Source: Weissella hellenica (GTDB taxonomy: Bacteria > Bacillota > Bacilli > Lactobacillales > Lactobacillaceae). Taken from it: a stretch of DNA of 64,000 nt. This document shows, one piece after another, positions 1 to 8,189 of the stretch. How positions within the stretch are numbered: position 1 is the stretch's first letter; each line of letters starts with the position of its first letter. Below the pieces are notes generated by a model. It was not told the DNA's origin. It was given only the letters and a program-made list of their open reading frames with translations, and made no database searches. The translations under genes and the position numbers were made by a program. Location: NCBI RefSeq assembly GCF_005405545.1, contig NZ_BJEG01000002.1, forward strand, positions 1-64,000. The letters run 5' to 3'.

Positions 1-113
1 TTTGTCAGATTCGCAAGCTATATTTCACAAACTCTTTAAGTCAATTTCACGATTTTCACGCTGTTTGACATAGAGCCGTTTATTTTATCTTAATTCATTA
101 ACAAAATATACAG

Positions 114-146
114 AAAAGGCTATCACCATAAAGTGATAGCCTTTTT
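114..146. terminator. Intrinsic terminator after rpsR, bidirectional
   Basis: A perfect 13-bp inverted repeat (AAAAGGCTATCAC / GTGATAGCCTTTT) encloses a 6-base loop, with A and T runs on the two sides. It lies 8 bases past the rpsR stop and ends the rpsF-ssb-rpsR operon. The symmetry suggests it also stops any transcript arriving from the left edge on the plus strand. Confidence 0.85.
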
Positions 147-153
147 ATGCAAA

Positions 154-396
154 TTAGTCTTCTGCAACGAATGGCAAAAGTCCCATGATACGAGCACGCT
201 TGATAGCAGTCGTAACTTTGCGTTGGTTCTTTGATGAAGTACCAGTCACACGACGAGGCAAAATCTTACCACGTTCTGAGATGAAACGCTCCAACAATTC
301 AGTATCTTTGTAGTCCACATATTCAATGTGGTTGGCTGCGATGAAGTCAACCTTACGACGGCGACGAGGTCCGCCACCACGACGTTGTTGTGCCAT
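154..396 (-). CDS. rpsR: 30S ribosomal protein bS18
   Basis: This 80-residue protein is the small-subunit protein that pairs with bS6 on the platform of the 30S subunit. The basic, Arg-rich N terminus ([15 protein letters not shown]) and the block around [21 protein letters not shown] are typical, and the length is normal. The start has a strong ribosome binding site (AGGAGG, 8 bases upstream). It is the last gene of rpsF-ssb-rpsR and is followed by a strong terminator. Expression is probably tied to the bS6:bS18-binding leader ahead of rpsF. The gene is intact. Confidence 0.98.
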   Translation of the reverse strand: MAQQRRGGGPRRRRKVDFIAANHIEYVDYKDTELLERFISERGKILPRRVTGTSSKNQRKVTTAIKRARIMGLLPFVAED

Positions 397-446
397 GATT
401 AAATTCCTCCTGATAGAATGTCTAAGACAATGTTGTCTTTAATAAA

Positions 447-1001
447 TTAGAATGGTAATTGGTCATCTGATATTTCAATCTCTTGACCACCACCGAAAGG
501 ATCATTAGCTGATTGCGAACTAGCCGAGTTGTTACCATTGAACACATTACCATTTGAAGCCGGTGCTCCAAATGGGTTTTGTGATGCCGAAGCACTATAG
601 TTCCCTTGACTAGCTTGTTGGCCGCCACCAAAATTATTCGTATTACTTGAACCATTCTGGCTACGCCGCGCTTCACTTTCAGCACGACTTTCCAATAATG
701 AAAAGTTTTCTACAACGACTTCCGTGACATAGACACGTTGTCCTTGTTGATTTTCATAATTACGTGTTTGAATCCGGCCTTCAATACCAACTAATGAGCC
801 TTTTGAAGTAAAGTTAGCAAAATTTTCTGCTGCTTTACGCCAAATAACCGCATTAATAAAATCAGTATCGCGTTCACCATTGGCATTTGTAAACTGCCGA
901 TTAACAGCAAGCGAAAACGAAGCAACGGCAGAACCGTTAGTCGTATAGCGCAACTCAACATCACGCGTTAGACGACCAATCAAAACAACACGATTTATCA
1001 T
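447..1001 (-). CDS. ssb: Single-stranded DNA-binding protein
   Basis: SSB coats single-stranded DNA during replication and repair and recruits partner proteins through its C-terminal tip. The 184 residues show the OB-fold at about 1-105 ([20 protein letters not shown], then the [13 protein letters not shown] block), a disordered Gly/Asn/Ser/Gln linker at about 110-165, and the acidic tail EISDDQLPF. That tail is the expected DD-x-PF partner-binding tip. It sits between rpsF and rpsR, the usual Firmicutes order. A good AGGAGG-like site lies upstream. Confidence 0.98.
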   Translation of the reverse strand: MINRVVLIGRLTRDVELRYTTNGSAVASFSLAVNRQFTNANGERDTDFINAVIWRKAAENFANFTSKGSLVGIEGRIQTRNYENQQGQRVYVTEVVVENFSLLESRAESEARRSQNGSSNTNNFGGGQQASQGNYSASASQNPFGAPASNGNVFNGNNSASSQSANDPFGGGQEIEISDDQLPF

Positions 1002-1072
1002 ATGGAAAGCCTCCTTCCAAGGTTTTTACACCTAAACACCAAACTTATTAAATTAATAGGTAATTTTAAAAA

Positions 1073-1372
1073 TTACTTAGCTGATGCTACTTCGCGCTTA
1101 ACAATCATGTGACGCAAGATATCTTCTGAAATCTTTGCCAAACGATCGAATTCGTTAATAGCTGCGTCATCTTCTGCAGTGAAGTTAACGATGTGGTATA
1201 GACCCTCACGGTAACCCGCAATTTCATATGCAAAGCGACGTGATGACCAGTCTTTTGACTCAGCCACCGTAGCACCATTATCTGACAAAATTTTGTCAAA
1301 ACGCTCAACCAATGCCTTCTTATCGTCAGCATTCATGTCAGGGCGAATAATGTAAGTTAATTCGTATGCCAT
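1073..1372 (-). CDS. rpsF: 30S ribosomal protein bS6
   Basis: bS6 binds bS18 in the central domain of the 30S subunit. The start used here gives 99 residues beginning [17 protein letters not shown], the usual size, with AAAGGAGGA 8-9 bases upstream. An in-frame reading frame extends 27 codons further upstream, but that part overlaps a structured RNA leader and is not protein-like. It is the first gene of rpsF-ssb-rpsR; the gap to ssb is 71 bases. Confidence 0.97.
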   Translation of the reverse strand: MAYELTYIIRPDMNADDKKALVERFDKILSDNGATVAESKDWSSRRFAYEIAGYREGLYHIVNFTAEDDAAINEFDRLAKISEDILRHMIVKREVASAK

Positions 1373-1449
1373 TATATATATTCCTCCTTTTGGTCTGTGG
1401 CCGACTACCTGCCGGCAAGGAGAGTTATCATTTATTTGATAACTCACAA
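1373..1449 (-). promoter_or_regulatory. Candidate bS6:bS18-responsive mRNA leader of rpsF
   Basis: The transcript between the predicted start near 1449 and rpsF has a perfect 9-bp hairpin (GAGTTATCA / TGATAACTC, plus-strand 1422-1445). A second foldable segment (1388-1420) follows, with GCCGGC and CGGCC paired elements containing CCG and closing just before the AAAGGAGG ribosome binding site. Many bacteria carry an rpsF leader whose CCG-containing element is bound by the S6:S18 complex for autoregulation. I infer membership from position and the CCG elements; I could not fold it against the covariance model. Confidence 0.5.
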
Positions 1450-1455
1450 ACATTC

Positions 1456-1484
1456 ATGATACACGACAATACAGCATTTTGCAA
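1456..1484 (-). promoter_or_regulatory. Sigma-A promoter of rpsF-ssb-rpsR
   Basis: On the minus strand a -35 TTGCAA (1479-1484) and a -10 TATCAT (1456-1461) are separated by exactly 17 bases. Transcription would begin near 1449 and include the structured rpsF leader. Confidence 0.7.
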
Positions 1485-1501
1485 GTAATAGCGCCTTCTT
1501 A

Positions 1502-2446
1502 TTAACCCAAAATAGCTAACGTATAGTTCATAAAGCGTTCTAAATAGAACGGTTCATCAACCGCAACTGCTGCAAAATTATTTTTGTGTGCATCGCGCAA
1601 GCGAGTTGGATCACCGATTGTGCGACCATCATTAGCATCAACCATCATGTTTAATGGTAACAATGTCACTAATTTAGGATCAACCGCAACACCAACAGCT
1701 AGTGGATCATGCAAAGCTGCACCAGCTTTATTAATGTTCAAACTATCATAAGCGTCAATATAAAAATCAAAAATATCCGCAAACACGCGCCCTTTTTCAG
1801 TCCCTAAATCACGCCATTGTTGGGTTTCTTTTTTAGTCAATAAAGTTTGCAACGTGACATCTAAGCCAACCATCACCAGATGCTTAGCATGCTTAAAGAC
1901 ATAGTCAGCCGCCTCTGGATCTTGATTAATATTCGCTTCTGTGTATGGGGTAACATTACCAGGAACTGTTAATGCCCCACCCATTAATGTGACATTACCA
2001 ATTAAGTCAGCAACCTTTGTATCTTTTTGATAGGCTGCTGCTAGATTAGTTAATGGCCCCGTGGGTACAACAATCAAATCAGCTGCATATTTATGTGCTG
2101 ATTGAATTAAGAAATCTACAGCTGTTTGCGCTGCCACGTTTTGCTTTGGTTCAGGCAAAACCACATCCCCAATTGCGTTATCTCCATGAATATCCTTTGA
2201 CACTTGCATCGTCTCAAAATCCGTTGTCGTCGACGAATGACTAGCCCCCAAGTATACTGGCACGTTATCTTCACCTAATAATTCTAACAATTTCAATGTG
2301 TTTTGAGCAGCAGTTTCCATTTGTGTATTTCCAAACGATGAAACAACACCAATCAAATCAGCATCCGGCGTTGCCAATGCATAAGCCAGTGCTAATGCAT
2401 CATCAACACCTGTATCTAGATCCAAAATCATCTTCTTTTTTGCCAT
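1502..2446 (-). CDS. Inosine/uridine-preferring nucleoside hydrolase
   Basis: The 314-residue cytoplasmic enzyme hydrolyses the N-glycosidic bond of ribonucleosides to ribose plus base for salvage. The N-terminal metal-binding motif LDLDTGVDDALALAYAL is a variant of the family DTDxGxDDAxAL. The VPTGPLTNLA block, the LMGG segment and a conserved NINQDPEAADYVF stretch follow, all typical of the IU-nucleoside hydrolase fold. Length is normal. It lies just downstream of the prs terminator, with its own AAGGGGAG site. Neighbouring prs (PRPP synthesis) fits a nucleotide-salvage theme. Base preference cannot be read from sequence. Confidence 0.9.
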   Translation of the reverse strand: MAKKKMILDLDTGVDDALALAYALATPDADLIGVVSSFGNTQMETAAQNTLKLLELLGEDNVPVYLGASHSSTTTDFETMQVSKDIHGDNAIGDVVLPEPKQNVAAQTAVDFLIQSAHKYAADLIVVPTGPLTNLAAAYQKDTKVADLIGNVTLMGGALTVPGNVTPYTEANINQDPEAADYVFKHAKHLVMVGLDVTLQTLLTKKETQQWRDLGTEKGRVFADIFDFYIDAYDSLNINKAGAALHDPLAVGVAVDPKLVTLLPLNMMVDANDGRTIGDPTRLRDAHKNNFAAVAVDEPFYLERFMNYTLAILG

Positions 2447-2461
2447 AATACTCCCCTTATG

Positions 2462-2500
2462 ATAAAAAATCGTTGCTCTAAATTATTAGAACAACGATAT
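2462..2500 (-). terminator. Intrinsic terminator after prs
   Basis: A roughly 13-bp stem (ATCGTTGTTCTAA / TTTAGAGCAACGAT, one G-U pair) with a 3-base loop is followed by six T on the minus strand. It sits between the prs stop and the nucleoside hydrolase start, so the hydrolase needs readthrough or a separate promoter. Confidence 0.8.
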
Positions 2501-2508
2501 GCTTTTTC

Positions 2509-3495
2509 TTAATCCGTCGTACGGTGGAAACGACTCTTAAATAATGGTGATACAGGCTTATTTTCATTAATACGCTTAATTGTTTCACCGATTAATTCAG
2601 CCGTTGACACTTGTACTAACTTACCAAAGTGCTTTTCTTCAGGCAAGTTGATTGAGTCCGTTACAATAACTTTCTCAAAGACGGAATTTTGCAAATTCTC
2701 AACAGCTTTACCTGAAAATACTGCGTGTGTTGCCACAACGTATACTTCTGAAGCCCCTTCGTCTTTCAACTTTTGGGCACCTTGTGTAATAGTACCACCA
2801 GTATCAATCATGTCATCAATCATGATGGCACGCTTGCCCTTAACATCACCAATAACATTCATAATGCGGGCGACATTAGCCTTAGGACGACGCTTATCAA
2901 TAATAGCAATTGGTTCATGCGAACCCAATAGTTCTGCTAAAGCACGTGCACGCGTAACGCCACCATGATCTGGTGAGACAACAACAGTATTATCATCCGC
3001 AATACCTGTTGTAATCAAGTAATCGGCTAACAAAGGTGCCCCCATCATATGATCAACAGGAATGTCAAAGAATCCTTGAATTTGTGATGCGTGTAAGTCA
3101 AGCGCCAACACACGCGTTGCACCGACCATTTGTAGCATATTAGCAACTAATTTTGCTGAAATTGGTTCGCGAGAACGTGCCTTACGATCTTGACGTGCAT
3201 AACCGTAGTAAGGCATAACAACATTAATTGAACGCGCACTTGCACGGCGCAATGCATCAATCATAATAAGTAGTTCCATCAAACTATCATTAACTGGTGC
3301 TGAAGTCGGTTGGATAACATATACATTATCACCACGGACAGATTCTTCAATGTTAATTTGAATTTCTCCGTCACTAAACCGAGAGATATTTATTTCCGAT
3401 AGTTCCACACCAATAGAAGAGGCAATTTTTTCCGCCAATGGGCGATTGCTACTCAATGAAAAAATTTTCAAATGTGGATCCGAATAAGTTGACAT
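2509..3495 (-). CDS. prs: Ribose-phosphate pyrophosphokinase (PRPP synthetase)
   Basis: The enzyme makes PRPP from ribose 5-phosphate and ATP for purine, pyrimidine, histidine and NAD synthesis. The start at 3495 gives 328 residues beginning [18 protein letters not shown], matching the family, with GGAGG 5-6 bases upstream. A longer frame starts 12 codons earlier but that ATG lacks a ribosome binding site. Visible motifs are the flexible loop [31 protein letters not shown] and the PRPP loop VVSPDHGG / IIDKRR followed by [12 protein letters not shown]. The gene is preceded by a good promoter and followed by a terminator. Confidence 0.97.
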   Translation of the reverse strand: MSTYSDPHLKIFSLSSNRPLAEKIASSIGVELSEINISRFSDGEIQINIEESVRGDNVYVIQPTSAPVNDSLMELLIMIDALRRASARSINVVMPYYGYARQDRKARSREPISAKLVANMLQMVGATRVLALDLHASQIQGFFDIPVDHMMGAPLLADYLITTGIADDNTVVVSPDHGGVTRARALAELLGSHEPIAIIDKRRPKANVARIMNVIGDVKGKRAIMIDDMIDTGGTITQGAQKLKDEGASEVYVVATHAVFSGKAVENLQNSVFEKVIVTDSINLPEEKHFGKLVQVSTAELIGETIKRINENKPVSPLFKSRFHRTTD

Positions 3496-3546
3496 GCTTT
3501 CCTCCATAGACACATTCAAATATGTGCTCAAGTCTTTAATAATTTT

Positions 3547-3575
3547 ATTGTACAGTTTTTTACCTTAATCTTCAA
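3547..3575 (-). promoter_or_regulatory. Promoter of prs
   Basis: A -35 TTGAAG (3570-3575) and a -10 TACAAT (3547-3552) are separated by 17 bases on the minus strand, 50-80 bases upstream of the prs start. No obvious operator overlaps it. Confidence 0.65.
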
Positions 3576-3624
3576 TCCATTATTATCGACCAAAGTAGCT
3601 AATAAGCCCCCGAAGTACTTATGA

Positions 3625-5004
3625 TTAGTTAAACTTTTTAAACAAAGGTGTGCGTTGCCAAAAATCTTTTTTTATGGTTTGGCGTGCGCGACCGATGCCC
3701 ATTGCATGCATTGGGATATCATCCGTAATAATTGATCCGGCTGCCACAAACGCTTCAGCTGCAATTTCAACTGGACTAATAACTTTTGAACCAGAGCCAA
3801 TAAATGAACGATCGCCAACATTTGAATGCCACTTATTTTTACCGTCATAATTAACAAAAACCGTGCCAGCACCAATGTTAACATCTTCACCTACTATCGC
3901 ATCCCCAAGATATGACAAGTGTCCCATCTTTGAGCGCTCACCCAAAACAGCCTTCTTCACTTCAACGAAGTTACCAGCATGTGCTTGCCGAGCCAAATAG
4001 GCAGCTGGACGCAAATGTGCATACGGACCGACCGTTGCGTCTTCACGAACTTCAGCCCCTTCCAAATGACTGCTATCAATCTGAGCACCATCAGCAACAA
4101 TCGAATCAATAATTTTAGTACCCGATGTCAATACAACGCCCTGACCAATTCTTGTTGTCCCTTTTAAATAAACATTTGGTTCAATTAACGTATCACTACC
4201 AATTTCCACATCAACGTCAATATATGTATTCATTGGATCAATTAGTGTAACACCTGCACGCATATGCGCCTCATTAATCCGCTGACGCATAATTTCATTT
4301 GCCTTTGCCAACGCAACACGGTCATTAACACCCATTGACTCACCAAAATCACTAATTTGGAAAGCACCAACAGTATGACCTGATTCACGCAAAATCTCTA
4401 ACGTATCTGGTAGATAATACTCACCTTGCACATTATCATTATTGACATGTTGTAAACTTTCAAAAAGTAGTTGATTATCAAATACGTAAACACCTGTATT
4501 AACTTCATCAACTCGCTTTTCATCATCATCGGCATCTTTTTGCTCAACAATTCGTAAAACATTGCCTTGTTCATCACGAATAATGCGGCCATACCCTGTT
4601 GGGTCGGGTGCCTTAGCAGTCAAAACAGTCACAGCATTATTAGACTGTTCATGATAACGATACAATTCTTCATAAGTATTCGTTGTAAACATTGGTGCAT
4701 CACCAGATGCAATCAATGTCATCCCTTTTTTATCGGCCAATAATGGGGCTGCCATTCTAATGGCATGTCCTGTTCCGAGTTGTTCTGCTTGCACCGCAAA
4801 TTCAGATGTTTCATTTAGAACCTCTTCTACTTGTTGTGCACCATTACCAACCACTGTGACAATTTTGCCAACATTAGCACGTTTTACTGTATCAACTACC
4901 AGCTGTACCATCGGTTTACCACCGACTTCATGTAAAACTTTTGGTAAGGTCGACTTCATGCGCGTACCTTTTCCAGCTGCCAAAACAATGACAAATCTTT
5001 CCAT
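3625..5004 (-). CDS. glmU: Bifunctional UDP-GlcNAc pyrophosphorylase / GlcN-1-P acetyltransferase
   Basis: GlmU acetylates glucosamine 1-phosphate and uridylylates it to UDP-GlcNAc, the precursor of peptidoglycan and teichoic acids. The 459 residues show the N-terminal Rossmann-like uridyltransferase (VIVLAAGKGTRMKSTLPK at about 6-23, NTGVYVFD near 170) and a C-terminal left-handed beta helix of hexapeptide repeats (about 250-450, including VEVKKA and NIGAGTVFVNYDGKNKW). The ATG at 5004 is chosen because AAAGGGTGG lies 5 bases upstream; an in-frame GTG lies three codons earlier. purR lies 13 bases upstream, so the two are probably co-transcribed. Confidence 0.97.
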   Translation of the reverse strand: MERFVIVLAAGKGTRMKSTLPKVLHEVGGKPMVQLVVDTVKRANVGKIVTVVGNGAQQVEEVLNETSEFAVQAEQLGTGHAIRMAAPLLADKKGMTLIASGDAPMFTTNTYEELYRYHEQSNNAVTVLTAKAPDPTGYGRIIRDEQGNVLRIVEQKDADDDEKRVDEVNTGVYVFDNQLLFESLQHVNNDNVQGEYYLPDTLEILRESGHTVGAFQISDFGESMGVNDRVALAKANEIMRQRINEAHMRAGVTLIDPMNTYIDVDVEIGSDTLIEPNVYLKGTTRIGQGVVLTSGTKIIDSIVADGAQIDSSHLEGAEVREDATVGPYAHLRPAAYLARQAHAGNFVEVKKAVLGERSKMGHLSYLGDAIVGEDVNIGAGTVFVNYDGKNKWHSNVGDRSFIGSGSKVISPVEIAAEAFVAAGSIITDDIPMHAMGIGRARQTIKKDFWQRTPLFKKFN

Positions 5005-5017
5005 GATTTCCACCCTT

Positions 5018-5872
5018 TTATTTAACTTTATTTTCTAAATTCTCTTCAAAGTTAGCATAAATTTCATCTGCATAATTACCTGCAGCGACATGAATAATGC
5101 CATCATCTTTATTTGTATCAACGTGAATTAATGATGTGTAGTCATCAATCACACGATGAGCCACACGACCCTCTGCAACAACAGCGGCACCAACAACTTG
5201 GCCTTCAAATTCCTTGACCAATGAAGTCATACCACGGATAGTACCCCCGGCCTTCATAAAATCATCCACAATTAAAACACGTGAGCCCATCGGTAATGAG
5301 CGCCGTGATAATTCTAACTTTTCTAAGCGTTGTGATTGACCAGTCACATAGTTAACAGACATGGTTGGCCCTTCAGTGACTTTTGTGTCATTACGGACAA
5401 TAACGAAGGGAACATTTAGCTGTGCTGCCACTGCTTGTGCAACAGGTACACCCTTTGTAGCAGCAGTCATAACTGCATCAATAGGTTCACGTAAGTATTG
5501 CGTGGCAATTAAGCGACCAATTCGCTGCAAAAACCATGGTTGACCTAAAATGTCTGATAGATAGACATAGCCACCTGGTAACACGCGGGTTTCATCGTCA
5601 ATCGCATTCACTAATGAAGCCACAAACTCTTTAGCATCGTCTTGTGTCATATAAGGTGTAAAACGTGCCCCACCAGCTGCTCCCGGAATTGTTTCTAATA
5701 GACCAATGCCGCGCTCTTGGAAGGTGCACTTTAAAATTGTCAGGTCTTCTGAAATAGAAGACTTGGCACTTTCATATTCTTCTGAAAAATGTGTTAGTGA
5801 TACTAATGTACGTGGTCGCTCTAATAAATAACGTGTCATATCTACTAGACGATCGCTTCGGCGTGTTTTCAT
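5018..5872 (-). CDS. purR: Purine operon repressor PurR (Gram-positive type)
   Basis: PurR binds PurBox DNA and responds to PRPP. The 284-residue protein starts MKTRRSDRLVDMTRYLLERP. Residues 1-75 form the winged-helix DNA-binding domain. The C-terminal part is a phosphoribosyltransferase-like effector domain with the PRPP loop VLIVDDFMKAGGTIRGM at about 205-220. The start at 5872 is chosen because the protein there matches the family N terminus; the upstream 28 codons overlap a promoter and a PurBox. In Bacillus it represses and in Lactococcus it activates pur genes; which applies here is not known. Transcription probably continues into glmU. Confidence 0.95.
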   Translation of the reverse strand: MKTRRSDRLVDMTRYLLERPRTLVSLTHFSEEYESAKSSISEDLTILKCTFQERGIGLLETIPGAAGGARFTPYMTQDDAKEFVASLVNAIDDETRVLPGGYVYLSDILGQPWFLQRIGRLIATQYLREPIDAVMTAATKGVPVAQAVAAQLNVPFVIVRNDTKVTEGPTMSVNYVTGQSQRLEKLELSRRSLPMGSRVLIVDDFMKAGGTIRGMTSLVKEFEGQVVGAAVVAEGRVAHRVIDDYTSLIHVDTNKDDGIIHVAAGNYADEIYANFEENLENKVK

Positions 5873-5887
5873 AATTTTATAACCTCG

Positions 5888-6023
5888 AACGTTCGGTAAT
5901 TTTTGATTTAATACTGGCATTATAACACATTTGTTCATATTAAGTTTTAAAAACACTCGGAAAACCGAATTCAGCCCCTCGATCCTAATGCCAACAAACT
6001 ATTTATCGGACGTTCGCTTTTTT
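5888..6023 (-). promoter_or_regulatory. purR control region: promoter plus three PurBox-like sites
   Basis: A minus-strand -10 TATAAT lies at 5919-5924 with only a weak -35. PurBox consensus is AWWWCCGAACWWT. The minus-strand ATTACCGAACGTT (5888-5900) differs at one position and sits between promoter and start; its core CGAACGTTCG is palindromic. Further candidates are AAAACCGAATTCA on the plus strand (5961-5973) and AAAAAAGCGAACG on the minus strand (6011-6023), about 50 and 100 bases upstream of the likely transcription start. This suggests autoregulation by PurR; binding is inferred. Confidence 0.55.
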
Positions 6024-6027
6024 GTTG

Positions 6028-6498
6028 TTATTGCCAATTAATGTGGTATTCAACCCCATCAACCATAGCATGAAGTGCCAATTCATTAATATTAGCATCG
6101 TCAAATACTGGTAACATTTCTGCAAACGTATTTGGCAACTGATACTGACCACTTAATAATTTTTCACGGGTTGTCCAAAAGATTTCGCCTTCACGGCTAG
6201 TATGAATTTTTCCAGTATACGCTGTCGTTTTATATAAAAACACAATATAACGCGCACCATCTGCTAATGGCCACTCTTTAATGCCCATTAATTTAGGTGC
6301 AGCAATCGTTAGTCCTGTTTCTTCAAAGGCTTCGCGATAAACAGATTGTGTCACAGTTTCGCCTGTTTCAACATGTCCACCTGGAAATGTAACGCCCGCC
6401 CAATTGGGGTTTTGGCGATTTTCAACCAATATTTCATGCGTATCTGGATTTTCAATCATGATCATATTTGTTAATTCAATTGCTGTATATCTAGCCAT
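6028..6498 (-). CDS. NUDIX hydrolase, MutT/8-oxo-dGTP diphosphatase type
   Basis: NUDIX enzymes cleave nucleoside diphosphates linked to another moiety. The 156-residue protein carries a complete box: GHVETGE, seven residues, then REAFEETGL (about residues 39-61), so all catalytic glutamates are present. The start MARYTAIELTN has AAAGGAGAG just upstream; an in-frame extension of 15 codons runs into the zwf terminator hairpin and is rejected. Substrate is unknown; house-cleaning of oxidised nucleotides is the usual annotation for close relatives. Confidence 0.88.
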   Translation of the reverse strand: MARYTAIELTNMIMIENPDTHEILVENRQNPNWAGVTFPGGHVETGETVTQSVYREAFEETGLTIAAPKLMGIKEWPLADGARYIVFLYKTTAYTGKIHTSREGEIFWTTREKLLSGQYQLPNTFAEMLPVFDDANINELALHAMVDGVEYHINWQ

Positions 6499-6518
6499 AT
6501 AACTCTCCTTTAACACAA

Positions 6519-6570
6519 ATAAACCTTCGCAACTGACCAGCAAGCTGGCAATTTATGCGAAGGTTTATGT
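6519..6570 (-). terminator. Hairpin between zwf and the NUDIX gene
   Basis: AAACCTTCGCA pairs with TGCGAAGGTTT around a loop that holds a second hairpin (CCAGC / GCTGG), followed by TTTATTT on the minus strand. It probably terminates zwf; the T-run is modest, so some readthrough into the NUDIX gene is possible. Confidence 0.6.
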
Positions 6571-6597
6571 TATTTATTCATTTTATCGAACAAAATA

Positions 6598-8064
6598 TTA
6601 ACCTTTAAAGATCCATTCATTATCATCTTTAGCTAATAATTCATCAGATGCTGCTGGTCCCATTGACCCTGAAACATAATTAGGGAATTGTTCTTTTGTT
6701 GCATCCCAAGCCGTTTGGATAGCATCAACGAAACGCCATGCAGTACCAACACCATTCCAGTCAGCAAAGTTTGACCCATCACCGTTCATAGCATCATGAA
6801 TCATACGTTCATATGGTTCTGGCGTAACAGCTTTGTCTTCATCAGATACTTGCCAAGCCAAATCGATAGTTCGTGTATCAAAGGCTGATTTAATATCCTT
6901 AGCATTAATCTTAAACTCAATACCACCCTTAGGATCAATCAAAATTGATAGGACCGGGTTAGCCAATGAAACATCGCCACCAAAGATATTCAAGCCCTTC
7001 TTAAAGACAACATCAACTCGAGTTGACTTGGCAGCTAGACGCTTTCCTGAACGAATGTAGAATGGCACGCCTTCCCAACGTGGCATATCGAATTGCAATT
7101 TTCCTGCCACAAACGTATTATTTTGTGAATCAGCAGGAACATCCATTTCATCCAAGTACTTCTTTTGTGAACCATCAGCTGATTCACCGTATTGTCCACG
7201 AACAAAGTTTTCAGCGACTTCTTCAGCTGAATTATAAATCTTCAAAGAGTTGAACGCTGCGTTCTTGGCAGCACGGATTTCCTTGTCATTAAATGATGCT
7301 GGCTTTTCCATGGCCAACCAACCAATAACTTGCATCGTGTGATTTTGAATCATATCGCGCAAAGCACCGGCTGTATCATAATATCCAGCACGTTCTTCTA
7401 CACCCAATACTTCTGACAACGTCACTTGAATATTTTCAATGTAGTCTTTATTCCAAGCTGCATCAAATAATGGATTACCAAAACGAACAGCCGCAATATT
7501 TTGAACCATTTCCTTACCTAAGTAATGGTCAATACGATAAATTTGATTTTCATCAAAAGCTTCTGATAATTCATTCTGCAATTTTTCAGCAGTTTCGTAT
7601 GATGAACCAAATGGCTTTTCGATCATCAAGCGGTTGAATTCACCATTTTTAGTAATTAAACCTTCTGAATTCAAACACTGAGCTACGGTACCAAAGAAAC
7701 GGGGGGCAACAGACATATAAAAAATACGGTTACCCTTCAAGTCGTATTGTGCGTCTAACTTATTATTCAAAGCAAGCATATCAGCATAACCAGCTTGGTC
7801 AGTGATATCTTGTTGAATGTAGTAAAAGTGTTCAATAAATGCTTCGGCGTTTGCCTTATCTTCCGTAAAATCAGCAATAGATGTGCGAACAACTTCACGG
7901 AATTCATCATTCGTCATATCTTGACGAGCAGTTCCAACAATTGCAAAATGCTCTTGCAAAAATCCCTTTTTAAAAAGGTTGTAAGTAGATGGGTATAGCT
8001 TACGCTTAGCTAAATCTCCAGTTCCACCAAAAAACGTTAACAATGTTGTAATTTCTTCAGGCAC
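6598..8064 (-). CDS. zwf: Glucose-6-phosphate 1-dehydrogenase
   Basis: The enzyme oxidises glucose 6-phosphate to 6-phosphogluconolactone, the first step of the heterofermentative phosphoketolase route. The 488-residue product is close to Leuconostoc mesenteroides G6PDH throughout: TLLTFFGGTGDLAKRKLYPS, RLMIEKPFG, RIDHYLGKEMVQN (substrate and catalytic His block), GVEERAGYYDTAGALRDM, and the C terminus NEWIFKG. I choose a GTG start at 8064: AAAGGAGC lies 8 bases upstream and the protein then begins in register with the family. A frame extending to 8130 lacks such a site. The gene is intact and is the functional partner of gnd at 22 kb. Confidence 0.97.
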   Translation of the reverse strand: MPEEITTLLTFFGGTGDLAKRKLYPSTYNLFKKGFLQEHFAIVGTARQDMTNDEFREVVRTSIADFTEDKANAEAFIEHFYYIQQDITDQAGYADMLALNNKLDAQYDLKGNRIFYMSVAPRFFGTVAQCLNSEGLITKNGEFNRLMIEKPFGSSYETAEKLQNELSEAFDENQIYRIDHYLGKEMVQNIAAVRFGNPLFDAAWNKDYIENIQVTLSEVLGVEERAGYYDTAGALRDMIQNHTMQVIGWLAMEKPASFNDKEIRAAKNAAFNSLKIYNSAEEVAENFVRGQYGESADGSQKKYLDEMDVPADSQNNTFVAGKLQFDMPRWEGVPFYIRSGKRLAAKSTRVDVVFKKGLNIFGGDVSLANPVLSILIDPKGGIEFKINAKDIKSAFDTRTIDLAWQVSDEDKAVTPEPYERMIHDAMNGDGSNFADWNGVGTAWRFVDAIQTAWDATKEQFPNYVSGSMGPAASDELLAKDDNEWIFKG

Positions 8065-8189
8065 GATGGATGCTCCTTTGCTAGTTAGTTCATTAAAATG
8101 GTTGTTTAATAACTTCGTTACTATATTCACTACTTAATTATAAACTTTTTATCATCTTTTTTCTATCATAATGTGAAACGCTTACTTAT

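Noticed and set aside
1-113. Open stretch at the left edge on the plus strand
   Set aside because: A 24-codon open frame reaches the edge but resembles no known C terminus, and composition gives no support. It could be a gene end outside the window.
1373-1453. Upstream extension of rpsF
   Set aside because: An in-frame ATG 27 codons earlier exists, but the region is a structured RNA leader with a promoter, and the added residues do not match bS6.
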